Made by a program: the position numbers and the translations under genes
Notes under the pieces: model-generated
Told to the model about the DNA's origin: nothing
Database searches by the model: none
The model's input: the letters and a program-made list of their open reading frames with translations, nothing else
NCBI RefSeq assembly: GCF_014534745.1
Contig: NZ_JACVVP010000009.1
Location: 124,001-188,000 of the forward strand
Source of the DNA: Flammeovirga sp. EKP202
Lineage (GTDB): Bacteria; Bacteroidota; Bacteroidia; Cytophagales; Flammeovirgaceae
Length of the DNA stretch: 64,000 bases
Direction: 5' to 3'
Shown here: piece by piece, positions 55,205-63,378 of the stretch
How the letters are laid out: every line of letters begins with the position of its first letter
How positions within the stretch are numbered: the first letter of the stretch is position 1

Positions 55205-56698
55205 ATGAAAGTAACAACCAAAAAAGCGATAACGCTACTGTTTATATTGACAGTTTATCAGCAATTGGTCAATGCACAAATTCAGAGTGAGAACCGCCCT
55301 AATATTATCGTTATTCTTGCAGATGATTTAGGATATGGTGATGTAGGTTTTACAGGTTGTAAAGATATAAAGACACCGCAAATAGACAATTTAGCTCAAA
55401 GTGGAGTAGTTTGTACCAATGCTTATGTGACACATCCGTATTGTGGTCCCTCACGGGCAGGCTTACTAACGGGCAGACATCAAGCGAGGTTCGGGATGGA
55501 AATCAATCCAACAAATTCACCATTTGATTTACATATGGGGTTGCCTTTAGAGGAAAAAACATTTGGTGAAAGATTGAAAGAAGTAGGATATACAACGGCT
55601 ATTATTGGAAAGTGGCATATGGGAGGTGCACCGCCTTATCACCCCAATAACAGAGGATTTGACCATTTCTACGGTTTTCTTTCAGGGGGACATAGTTATT
55701 TTCCTTCAGGAATTAATGCTATTTCACCTTTAGTCAACAAAAATGGACAACCTAATTATTGTGCTAATGAAGGAGATTATAAACCTTTATGGAGAAATAA
55801 CGGCGCTGGAGAATTTAAGGAGTACCTTACAAGAGCATTGAGTAATGACGCTGCCGCATTTGTGAAATCGGCAGATAAACCTTTCTTATTATACTTAGCC
55901 TATAATGCACCACATCAACCACTCCAAGCTCCCAAAGAAACGATCCAAAAATACAGCCATATTGAAAATAAGTATCGTAGAACGTACGCGGCAATGATTG
56001 ATGAAATGGATCAAGGTATAGGAACGGTTGTCAAAGCTTTAAAAGCTACAGGGAAATATGAAAATACAATTATCTTTTTCCTTTCGGATAATGGTGGAGA
56101 TAGAGCGATAAAACCTTGGCAACCGGTACACTATACTAGTAACTTTCCTTATAGGAAGGGAAAGGGATCATTCTTTGAAGGAGGAATTCATGTGCCCTTC
56201 TTCATTCATTGGCCTGATGGAATTGAAAAGCCACTTGAATTTGATGGTTTGGTTTCCTCATTGGATATTTCTGCTACTGCTTATGCTGTTGCAGGGGTAG
56301 ACACAGTCGGTCGGAAGCTTGATGGTATTGATTTGGTTCCTTTTATACAAAGAAAGAAAAAAGGATCTCCTCATGAAGCTATTTTCTGGAGAGAAAATGA
56401 AGGAAAGGCTTGGGCCGTTAGAACCGTTGATGCTAAATACCTTTTAACTTCATCAAAAGAAAAACCTCAGCTTTTTGATATGAAAAAGGATCCTTATGAA
56501 AGTGAAAATATTGTAGAAACTAAATCCAAAAAGCGAGCTCAAATCGCTTCATTATGGAACAAATGGAATGAAGAAAATAAACCAGTGATTTGGTTACAAT
56601 CAGGTGAATACCAAAAACGTAGGTTACAACTTTATCAGGAACTACATCAAGAAATGATAGATAAGGCCTCAGAAAGAAAACCTTTAATTATTGAATAG
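55205..56698 (+). CDS. S1 family formylglycine-dependent sulfatase
   Basis: 497 residues with signal peptide (MKVTTKKAITLLFILTVYQQLVNAQ). PNIIVILADDLGYGDVGFTG supplies the first metal ligands. The motif C80-G-P-S-R with AGLLTGR is the site converted to formylglycine by an anaerobic- or FGE-type maturase not present here. GKWHMGG and FLSDNGGD are also conserved. It releases sulfate from a sulfated sugar; the subfamily and substrate are not readable from sequence alone. It starts 24 bases after the GH16 remnant and is probably part of the HTCS-controlled group. A SulP transporter gene lies beyond it on the opposite strand. Confidence 0.95.
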   Translation: MKVTTKKAITLLFILTVYQQLVNAQIQSENRPNIIVILADDLGYGDVGFTGCKDIKTPQIDNLAQSGVVCTNAYVTHPYCGPSRAGLLTGRHQARFGMEINPTNSPFDLHMGLPLEEKTFGERLKEVGYTTAIIGKWHMGGAPPYHPNNRGFDHFYGFLSGGHSYFPSGINAISPLVNKNGQPNYCANEGDYKPLWRNNGAGEFKEYLTRALSNDAAAFVKSADKPFLLYLAYNAPHQPLQAPKETIQKYSHIENKYRRTYAAMIDEMDQGIGTVVKALKATGKYENTIIFFLSDNGGDRAIKPWQPVHYTSNFPYRKGKGSFFEGGIHVPFFIHWPDGIEKPLEFDGLVSSLDISATAYAVAGVDTVGRKLDGIDLVPFIQRKKKGSPHEAIFWRENEGKAWAVRTVDAKYLLTSSKEKPQLFDMKKDPYESENIVETKSKKRAQIASLWNKWNEENKPVIWLQSGEYQKRRLQLYQELHQEMIDKASERKPLIIE

Positions 56699-56723
56699 TT
56701 ACTGTAAGAAATGATATATTATC

Positions 56724-56762
56724 AAGCCTCATGACTCCTTGATCATGAGGCTTTTGGGTTTT
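56724..56762. terminator. Terminator between sulfatase and small lipoprotein gene
   Basis: Perfect 11-bp stem AAGCCTCATGA (56724-56734) with 56743-56753, with a TTTTGGGTTTT tail on the plus strand. The minus-strand tail is less U-rich. Confidence 0.8.
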
Positions 56763-56767
56763 AAAGA

Positions 56768-57163
56768 TTATTCAGAAATAATAATCGTAAAGGTTTTGTC
56801 ATTTGAATCAGGTGATTCAATAATTACTTTATATTCTCCCGTTTCATTTGGAGTGAAATTAAAGGTGACCTCTCCAATAGGTGCAATGTCAGTACAAATA
56901 CAGCCTTCATAGACCGCTTCGACTGAAAGAGTCACTGTTTTACCTTCTATGTTTTGATTTAATTTGCTGAATTGTCCACATCCATTGGATAGTGTGTATT
57001 CAATAGTACCTTCAATCGGTTCTCCAACTTTGCCTTGAGACGGTAGAGAAACGTCATTGATATAGCTTAGTTCAGTAGATCTACAATCTTCAATAATGTT
57101 ATCATCAGAACTGCATGAGAAAATGAAGATGGATAAAATAAAGAATTGTAATACTTTTAACAT
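56768..57163 (-). CDS. Small hypothetical lipoprotein
   Basis: 131 residues. The lipoprotein signal MLKVLQFFILSIFIFSC gives lipidated Cys17, followed by the acidic linker SSDDNIIED. The mature part is rich in beta strands and resembles an immunoglobulin-like fold (GKVGEPIEGTIEYTLSNGCGQF and TFNFTPNETGEYKVIIES). Four more Cys (27, 62, 88, 90) could form disulfides, with the pair CICT notable. I do not recognise a named family. It shares the minus strand with the SulP gene, but a terminator lies between them. Confidence 0.6.
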   Translation of the reverse strand: MLKVLQFFILSIFIFSCSSDDNIIEDCRSTELSYINDVSLPSQGKVGEPIEGTIEYTLSNGCGQFSKLNQNIEGKTVTLSVEAVYEGCICTDIAPIGEVTFNFTPNETGEYKVIIESPDSNDKTFTIIISE

Positions 57164-57202
57164 TGTTTGCTTATTTTGATATAAATGAATTTGAAATTAA
57201 AG

Positions 57203-57236
57203 ATAAAAAAAACTCCTTACATCTCTGTAAGGAGTT
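57203..57236 (-). terminator. Intrinsic terminator after the SulP gene
   Basis: Perfect 11-bp stem AACTCCTTACA (57211-57221) with 57226-57236 and a 4-base loop, followed by eight T on the minus strand. Confidence 0.92.
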
Positions 57237-57256
57237 CGCAATCTATGTTTCAAATA

Positions 57257-58753
57257 TTACTTTGCTAAGATTAATTCAGCTTGAATATTCTTTTGTTCCG
57301 CTTCACCCTGCATAAAATCTTCAATGATTTCTTTTACGTCACTATGAAGTGTTTTACTCTTACTTGCATCAATCACTACTTGTGAGTTTTCTGGGACATT
57401 GTCCAAGGCTTTTTTTACTTGTGCTTTATTCAGGAAACTGACCTGATTAGCCAATTCAATATGAATTGGCCCCTCTGCACTTTGTTGTTGATTGTCTTGC
57501 TTCACATCCACTACGTCTTTCATGGTTTCCCAAACGATTTCTACGACAGAAACGATAAGACCAAGTGCAATACCTTCTAATAAATCGGTAAATACTACAC
57601 CTAAAGCGGTTACAATAAATGGTAAAAACTGTTGAATACCCTTGTTGTACATCGAAATGAAATTCTGAGGTTTTGCAAGTTTGTAGCCCACTGTAAGTAG
57701 AATTGCCGCCAAGCATGCCAAAGGAATTAAATCCAATAATACAGGGATAGTTAAGACACAAATAAATAGTAAAACACCATGAAAAATAGCAGATAATTTA
57801 CTTTGTCCACCAGATTGAACATTTACAGAACTTCGAACGATTACTTGAGTAATCGGTAAGCCCCCAATTAATCCTGAAATAATATTACCCGTTCCTTGAG
57901 CGATCAGTTCTCTATTGGTTGGGGTATGTCTTTTTTGAGGATCCATTTTATCTGCTGCTTCAACAGAAAGTAGCGTTTCTAAACTTGCTACAATAGCCAT
58001 TGTAAAGGCAATGGTATATACATGAGGGTTATTCCAAGCACTGAAATCAGGGAATCTAAAAGTTCCTAAAAACTCATCCATATTGTGAATTACAGGAAGA
58101 GCAACTAATTGAGATTCAAGAATACCAAAGGTTGGATGTCCTTCGGTTCCTACATAAAAAAGAATACCGAAGAGTACTGTAGCTAACGGTCCCGGTATAA
58201 TTTTAAGTATTTTATTTTTTTGTATGAATGGCTTTTCCCAACCAATCAAAATAAGTAATGATACTGCAGTCACAATAACGGCACCCGTAGTAATATTAGA
58301 AAGGCTTAATGTTAATTCATGATCCGGTCCTACATATCCCAAAGCATTAGGTAACTGCTGGAATAATATATTAATACCAATACCTGTAAGCATTCCTTTG
58401 ATCACAGCATTCGGAAAATAATACCCGATCACACCTGCTTTGAAAACGCCTAATAAAATCTGTATTACACCGGCTAATACAACTGTACATAAAAATGCTT
58501 CAAACGAACCTAAATCCTGAATAGAATGAAAAACGATTACAGCAAGCCCAGCAGCAGGTCCACTTACACCGACCGCAGATCCACTGAACGACGCAACAAC
58601 AATTCCACCAATAATACCTGCAATGACACCAGACAATAATGGAGCACCTGAGGCTAATGCTATTCCAAGGCAGAGGGGTAATGCCACTAAGAATACAACT
58701 ATACTAGCAGGAAAATCCTTCTTATAGTTGTTGAATAAATTTGATTTGTTCAT
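57257..58753 (-). CDS. SulP family inorganic anion transporter with STAS domain
   Basis: 498 residues. The membrane part (about 12 helices, residues 15-410) begins FPASIVVFLVALPLCLGIALASGAPLLSGVIAGIIGG, the SulP signature. TNRELIAQGTGNIISGLIGGLPIT is the conserved central segment. A STAS domain occupies about 425-498 (SFLNKAQVKKALDNVPENSQVVIDASKS). SulP proteins carry sulfate, bicarbonate or other anions. Its position next to a sulfatase favours sulfate. Many bacterial members of this exact layout are sodium-bicarbonate transporters, so bicarbonate is an equal possibility. Confidence 0.92.
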   Translation of the reverse strand: MNKSNLFNNYKKDFPASIVVFLVALPLCLGIALASGAPLLSGVIAGIIGGIVVASFSGSAVGVSGPAAGLAVIVFHSIQDLGSFEAFLCTVVLAGVIQILLGVFKAGVIGYYFPNAVIKGMLTGIGINILFQQLPNALGYVGPDHELTLSLSNITTGAVIVTAVSLLILIGWEKPFIQKNKILKIIPGPLATVLFGILFYVGTEGHPTFGILESQLVALPVIHNMDEFLGTFRFPDFSAWNNPHVYTIAFTMAIVASLETLLSVEAADKMDPQKRHTPTNRELIAQGTGNIISGLIGGLPITQVIVRSSVNVQSGGQSKLSAIFHGVLLFICVLTIPVLLDLIPLACLAAILLTVGYKLAKPQNFISMYNKGIQQFLPFIVTALGVVFTDLLEGIALGLIVSVVEIVWETMKDVVDVKQDNQQQSAEGPIHIELANQVSFLNKAQVKKALDNVPENSQVVIDASKSKTLHSDVKEIIEDFMQGEAEQKNIQAELILAK

Positions 58754-58969
58754 CTTAAAAGTTATAGACAGAAATATCTGTTTGAATTATTATAGTATAT
58801 GATTATAATACAATAATAGTGTGTACACTTTTAGAGGAACAATGCTAACAATCATCTTTTCATATTTGGATTAAAAGGGATATTGAATTATGAAAACACC
58901 CCTAATCATTGATAACAAAGTGCAGATTGAAAAGATGTTTATAGTGAAACAATTGTTATTTTTTTTAAA

Positions 58970-60709
58970 TTATATTCTAGCTTGGTATTTATACAATTGA
59001 TGGTACCTTCCTTCCTTTTGAAGCAAGGCATCATGGGTACCGGTTTCAATGATTTTTCCTTGGTCCATTACTAATATTTGATCGGCTTGTTGAATTGTGC
59101 TTAGACGGTGTGCAATAACGATTGTAGTTCTTCCTTTCATTAATTTAGCTAATGATTCCTGAATTAATGCTTCACTTTCAGTATCTAAGTTTGAGGTGGC
59201 TTCATCTAAAATAATGATTTGAGGATTGGCAATAATTGCTCTTGCGATTGCAATTCTTTGTCGTTGTCCACCTGATAATTTTACACCTCTTTCTCCTATT
59301 ATTGTTAGAAGTCCATCATCGAATCTGTCCGTAAATTCATCAACATAGGCACCTTTAATAGCATTTTGTAATTCTTCTTCAGTGGCATCCGGATTGGAGA
59401 AAAGTATGTTTTCTCGAATGCTTCCTTCAAAAAGGAAATCATCTTGAAGTACAACTCCTAGGTGTTGTCGAAAGGAGTGAAGTTGTACTGTTCTTAAATC
59501 CTGTTGATCGAGGAATATTTTACCTTTTGTAGGGTTTAAAAATGATGCTGCCAAGCTGGCAATAGTTGTTTTACCAGAACCAGAAGATCCTACTAAAGCA
59601 GTAATACTACCTGCCTTTGCTTCAAAACTTATATTGTGTAATACTTCCTTGTCTTCCTCGTATTCAAAAGACACATTTTCAAATTTTATATTTCCTTCTA
59701 TGGCATGTGGAACAATTTCTATTCTTAATGGATCATCTTGCTCGCCTGCTTGATTCATGATCTCCTCCGTTCTGTCTAATCCAGCGAAAGCCTCGGTAAG
59801 TTGGCTGCCAATATTACTCATTTGAATAATTGGGGCTACCATAAACCCAAGGTATAAGGTAAATGACAAAAAGTCTCCGACAGTGAGTTCACCTTGCATT
59901 ATTTTATAACCACCAATACCCATAATACCAGTTGACGCAAGCCCTAAAAGAAAAGCACTAGAACTTGTCATGATAGCAGTGGCCGTCATGCTTTTCTTGA
60001 TGTTGTTAAACAGTCGAATTACACCTTCTTCGAAAATACGATTTTCTTCTCCCTCAGCATTAAAACCTTTTATTACTCTTACACCATTCAAGGACTCTGT
60101 AAGTCGGCCTGTTACTTCAGCCTTAATCTGTCCTCTTTTTCTAAAAATAGGACGTATAGATTGAAAGGCTTTCATGGAGACGACTCCAAATATGGAGACA
60201 GGTACAAGTACAAACAAGGTCATGGAAAGGCTAATCTTCACGAGTAGTATGGTTGAAATTACAGCAGTAATTGTACCTCCAATTAATTGAACTAGGCCAG
60301 TACCTACTAAATTTCTAACCCCCTCCACATCACTCATAATCCTTGAGACTAAAACCCCTGATTTTGTATTGTCGAAAAAAGAAATCGGAAGTGAAATGAT
60401 ATGTTTTTGCACTTTCGCTCTTAATTCAGAAATCAAGCGTTGAGCTTCTATACTGAGTACTTTAGTAAGCAAGAAACTACTAAAAGCTTGAATGAAGATT
60501 GATGAAATGACTACAGTTACTAATAGTTTTAACTGTTCATAATCTTCATTCACGATTACATCATCCATTAAATATTTACTTGCACCTGGTAAGACAAGTC
60601 CGCTTAAACGATTAATGATAATGAGGACTAAACCGAAGAAAAGATATTTTCTTCTTGGCCAGATAATTTCTTTAAAAACTTTTTGAAGGGAGATTCTTTG
60701 TTTTGCCAT
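58970..60709 (-). CDS. ABC exporter, fused permease and ATPase (MsbA-like)
   Basis: I choose the start at 60709 (579 residues, MAKQRISLQKVFKEIIWPRRKY); the longer frame to 60796 would begin inside a terminator hairpin. Six membrane helices lie in residues about 15-310. The ATPase has Walker A GSSGSGKT near 374-381, Q-loop VVLQDDFLFEGSI, signature LSGGQ near 477-481, Walker B IIILDEATSNLD and the H-loop IVIAHRLST. It acts as a homodimer that exports lipid, lipid-linked glycan or drug. The cargo is not clear from the sequence. Transcribed alone, downstream of the DinB-like gene's terminator. Confidence 0.95.
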   Translation of the reverse strand: MAKQRISLQKVFKEIIWPRRKYLFFGLVLIIINRLSGLVLPGASKYLMDDVIVNEDYEQLKLLVTVVISSIFIQAFSSFLLTKVLSIEAQRLISELRAKVQKHIISLPISFFDNTKSGVLVSRIMSDVEGVRNLVGTGLVQLIGGTITAVISTILLVKISLSMTLFVLVPVSIFGVVSMKAFQSIRPIFRKRGQIKAEVTGRLTESLNGVRVIKGFNAEGEENRIFEEGVIRLFNNIKKSMTATAIMTSSSAFLLGLASTGIMGIGGYKIMQGELTVGDFLSFTLYLGFMVAPIIQMSNIGSQLTEAFAGLDRTEEIMNQAGEQDDPLRIEIVPHAIEGNIKFENVSFEYEEDKEVLHNISFEAKAGSITALVGSSGSGKTTIASLAASFLNPTKGKIFLDQQDLRTVQLHSFRQHLGVVLQDDFLFEGSIRENILFSNPDATEEELQNAIKGAYVDEFTDRFDDGLLTIIGERGVKLSGGQRQRIAIARAIIANPQIIILDEATSNLDTESEALIQESLAKLMKGRTTIVIAHRLSTIQQADQILVMDQGKIIETGTHDALLQKEGRYHQLYKYQARI

Positions 60710-60760
60710 ATTACGTATCCTAAAGTATTCTATATATAATACTACATCAAAAATTGGACA

Positions 60761-60794
60761 AAAAAAAGATCTATACATTCTAAATGTATAGATC
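60761..60794 (-). terminator. Intrinsic terminator of the DinB-like gene
   Basis: Perfect 12-bp stem GATCTATACATT (60768-60779) with 60783-60794 and a 3-base loop, followed by seven or more T on the minus strand. Confidence 0.88.
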
Positions 60795-60983
60795 ATATAA
60801 TGATTAATTTACAGTTAGTACTTGGGTGTCAATGTTCTTAATGGGTTAATAAATCTTGCTTATTCTAAAAGTACCAAAAAAAATCTTCTAACACAGTGTA
60901 ATGAAAGTAGAATCTTTAAAAGGTTCAGCGTTTTCTTACTATCCTTCTATTCGGTATTTATCTTTATAAAATTACACAATTTA

Positions 60984-61562
60984 TCATGTATTTACCCCTT
61001 CATTTTTTTCCATGTGAAGCAAAATCTTTTTGATTTGAAGCATATGCCTTTCTTCATGATTAATGATAAAATGAATAGTATCTCCAAGTTGAAGTGTAAT
61101 CCATTTTGAAATTGTTATGGGACACCTTTTTTGCTCTAGGTCTTTATTTTTTGCCTGTTCAACGATGATAAGCAGCTTGTTGATTTGCTGTATACGAGTA
61201 GTGATAACATCACTTTCAAGAGGTAAACCTAGTGGATTTTTCTCTTTAGGAGAGGGCATTTTATTTTTAATCTTTTGTTCGGAAGGCTTCATGCTATTGG
61301 CAAAATAATTACCAAGCCACCCACTTTTATATTGCTCCTTTTGCTTGTCTTTAGCTGTTTTAAGTAAATGTTGGAATTGAGGAATATAGAATTCACCATA
61401 TAAGTTAAGGTGATATAAGCATTCTAAAATATTCCAGGCCTTTTCATATTTTCTGTATTGTAGATGTGCTAAAGGAAGCTGTTGGATTTTTTTGACCTGA
61501 ATCAACTCTTTTTCTAAACCATCTTGGAGTGTTGCTAAAAATTGTGCTTGATTAATTCTCAT
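60984..61562 (-). CDS. DinB/YfiT-like metal-binding protein
   Basis: 192 residues forming a probable four-helix bundle. Three His arranged as in the DinB superfamily are visible: His51 (CLYHLNLY), and His169 and His173 (NHEERHMLQIKKIL). These bind a divalent metal. The superfamily includes thiol transferases and stress-related proteins, so the reaction cannot be assigned. A 10-bp inverted repeat lies 45-70 bases upstream of the start, a possible operator. It is followed by its own terminator. Confidence 0.8.
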   Translation of the reverse strand: MRINQAQFLATLQDGLEKELIQVKKIQQLPLAHLQYRKYEKAWNILECLYHLNLYGEFYIPQFQHLLKTAKDKQKEQYKSGWLGNYFANSMKPSEQKIKNKMPSPKEKNPLGLPLESDVITTRIQQINKLLIIVEQAKNKDLEQKRCPITISKWITLQLGDTIHFIINHEERHMLQIKKILLHMEKNEGVNT

Positions 61563-61607
61563 GTGTAAAAGTTTTGTTTATACAAATATGAACCAACTTG
61601 TATTGGT

Positions 61608-61631
61608 AAATCTTGATTGAGATCAAGATTT
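61608..61631. promoter_or_regulatory. Inverted repeat upstream of the DinB-like gene
   Basis: Perfect 10-bp arms AAATCTTGAT (61608-61617) and ATCAAGATTT (61622-61631) with a 4-base centre TGAG. It lies 45 bases before the start, so it is placed like an operator. Confidence 0.45.
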
Positions 61632-61664
61632 TATAACGCAACAATTATTAGCAAGAGTGATGAG

Positions 61665-61753
61665 GTCTAAAGAAAAGAACTACTTCCTTTCTTAGTATCT
61701 GAATATGGAGCTTATTCAAAAGCATTCAGAGTACTTTTATAAAGAAGTAGTTC
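61665..61753 (-). terminator. Large nested hairpin, probable terminator of the AP2 gene
   Basis: GAACTACTTC (61677-61686) pairs perfectly with GAAGTAGTTC (61744-61753). Inside, AGTATCTGAAT pairs with ATTCAGAGTACT with one bulge. On the minus strand it is followed by TTTTCTTT. It ends the AP2-gene transcript, or could itself be a small structured RNA. Confidence 0.6.
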
Positions 61754-61843
61754 ATTTTATAAAAACTTATAATAAAGCAAATAATAATAAAACGCAGTCT
61801 GTACTTAAATTAACGATAAAGCAGTATTTATAAATAGTAAAGT

Positions 61844-62431
61844 TTAATCAAGACTTTCATCTGAACTTTCAGGAGCATCTGGAGTGATTTCCTCGATGTC
61901 CTTAATTTTGTTAAGGTTTCTAGTTTTTCCAAACAATTCTATTGACTTTTTATTGTATGCCAAAGCTGCTTCTTGTGGTGTTTTATAAGTGCCTAAAGAT
62001 ATAGGTTTTCGATCTTTATAGATCACAGCTCTATAACTGTATTTGTCTTTCACTACTCCAATATAACCTGTCTTATTATGTTTAGAGGGGGTGTTTCTTT
62101 TTATAATAGATCGGTTTGAGTACGTCAGGTTTTTAATTCGACAATCTAACTTGTTACCATTAATAATACGAATTAAGGTGTAGTCTCCCTTTGTACTTTC
62201 ATCTAAATATTTTTCAGCTATAAGTTTGTGAAGATAAATGGTTTCAGTTTTGTATTTACCGTCACTCTGCTTCCAAGATTTTTGGAATACCGCTCTGCCT
62301 GAAGAATGTTCCCTAAGGTTGTAGATAAAGTCTAGGCTCTTGTAGTAAGGATTGTCTCTTAAAAATTCATAAACATGATCATCAACGATCACCTGATTTG
62401 GAGAATTCTTTAGTTGTAATTTGACAAGCAT
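61844..62431 (-). CDS. AP2-domain DNA-binding protein with degenerate HNH-like region
   Basis: 195 residues. Residues about 121-170 are an AP2-type domain (GYIGVVKDKYSYRAVIY, ISLGTYKTPQEAALAYN), known from plant ERF factors and from bacterial and phage HNH homing endonucleases. Residues 66-104 resemble the HNH part of those enzymes (LHKLIAEKYL, then INGNKLDCRIKNL). The usual DH of DHINGN is replaced by Arg88-Ile89, so the catalytic His is missing. It therefore probably binds DNA without cutting it. It lies 29 bases after a small basic-protein gene on the same strand. Possible domesticated homing endonuclease. Confidence 0.75.
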   Translation of the reverse strand: MLVKLQLKNSPNQVIVDDHVYEFLRDNPYYKSLDFIYNLREHSSGRAVFQKSWKQSDGKYKTETIYLHKLIAEKYLDESTKGDYTLIRIINGNKLDCRIKNLTYSNRSIIKRNTPSKHNKTGYIGVVKDKYSYRAVIYKDRKPISLGTYKTPQEAALAYNKKSIELFGKTRNLNKIKDIEEITPDAPESSDESLD

Positions 62432-62460
62432 GATAGATGAGGAGAGATATTAAAAAATAA

Positions 62461-62832
62461 TTAAATTGTCAGTGCTGTAGAACTTTTTTTAGCTGCTTTT
62501 TTATTTTTTTCCTTAGCGGCTTCATGTCTATCTTTTGCCTCATGCCAGTACTTGTTGGTGATTTCAATTACTTCCTCTTTCTTCTTTTGAGTAATGTCTT
62601 GATAAAGCCCTAACTTTTTCCGGCCAACTCTATTTTTCACAGTGTTCGAAGCTCGTAAACATCCAAGTTCTTTTAATTTTTCAGCTATTTTTGAAAAAAT
62701 GAATCCCATACGTTGCTCTTCATTTTCTCTCATTAGTTGATTACGATAATTCATCAAGTTACCCAGGATTAAGCTGTAGTCTTTTGTCCCTACTTCTCGC
62801 TGTTCACCAGGATAGTTTTTCCTTTTTCTCAT
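62461..62832 (-). CDS. Small basic protein of unknown function, operon partner of the AP2 gene
   Basis: 123 residues, strongly basic, with no signal peptide or membrane segment. The middle (FSKIAEKLKELGCLRASNTVKNRVGRKKLGLYQD) looks helical and could be a DNA-binding helix-turn-helix or SANT-like fold. The C-terminus is a lysine/alanine-rich tail (HEAAKEKNKKAAKKSS) like those of nucleoid proteins. I do not recognise a family. The gene begins about 230 bases from the divergent DUF2061 gene and leads into the AP2 gene. Confidence 0.6.
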   Translation of the reverse strand: MRKRKNYPGEQREVGTKDYSLILGNLMNYRNQLMRENEEQRMGFIFSKIAEKLKELGCLRASNTVKNRVGRKKLGLYQDITQKKKEEVIEITNKYWHEAKDRHEAAKEKNKKAAKKSSTALTI

Positions 62833-63062
62833 TAGTTTGTTAAGTATATTAGTATCGACGCTAATTGGTAGCTATATTCAATTAAATGTTAATTAAATCA
62901 AATACATCGAATTATACAATTTTATCTAAGTTTATTTTATAAAAACATACTCTTTCACTAAAACATAAGCCTCTTTTTTTGAAAAGTGTAAACTTATTTC
63001 TATAATTGCCTAGTAATCCACTAGAGTAATTGTATTACTTTTAAAATTAAACTAATAACTTA

Positions 63063-63323
63063 ATGTTTGTAGATAAGGTTTTAGAGAAAAGAATCGAGGA
63101 AAGCGACTCCGCGGTGAAGGATAAAAACAACAAACAACCTAAATGGGTGAGTGTTGCGAAATCAGTATCTTGGCGTGCTGTAGGCACAGTTGATACAATG
63201 GTAATTTCGTATTTCGTTACTGGTGAAATAACAATGGCTGTATCAATTGGTTCATTTGAAGTGTTTTCAAAAATGGTGTTATACTATTTCCATGAGAGAG
63301 TGTGGGAAAAATTCACTAAATAA
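63063..63323 (+). CDS. DUF2061 small membrane protein
   Basis: 86 residues. The C-terminal 60 match DUF2061: SVAKSVSWRAVGTVDTMVISYFVTGEITMAVSIGSFEVFSKMVLYYFHERVW. Two membrane helices are expected (about 45-60 and 62-78). The first 28 residues are charged and likely cytoplasmic. In other bacteria members are often fused to or lie next to sulfate-assimilation genes, but the function is unknown. A perfect hairpin terminator follows about 80 bases later, inside the start of the next gene. Confidence 0.88.
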   Translation: MFVDKVLEKRIEESDSAVKDKNNKQPKWVSVAKSVSWRAVGTVDTMVISYFVTGEITMAVSIGSFEVFSKMVLYYFHERVWEKFTK

Positions 63324-63378
63324 TATCTTTAGCAATAGATTCATGGTTATATTTACATTGTAAATTAAACAATGTGAT

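Noticed and set aside
60710..60796. Longer N-terminus of the ABC exporter
   Set aside because: The upstream ATG sits in the terminator hairpin of the DinB-like gene, and the added residues do not resemble the family.
60822..61109. Plus-strand open frame of 95 residues
   Set aside because: It overlaps the 3' end of the DinB-like gene in antisense and has no family resemblance or promoter.
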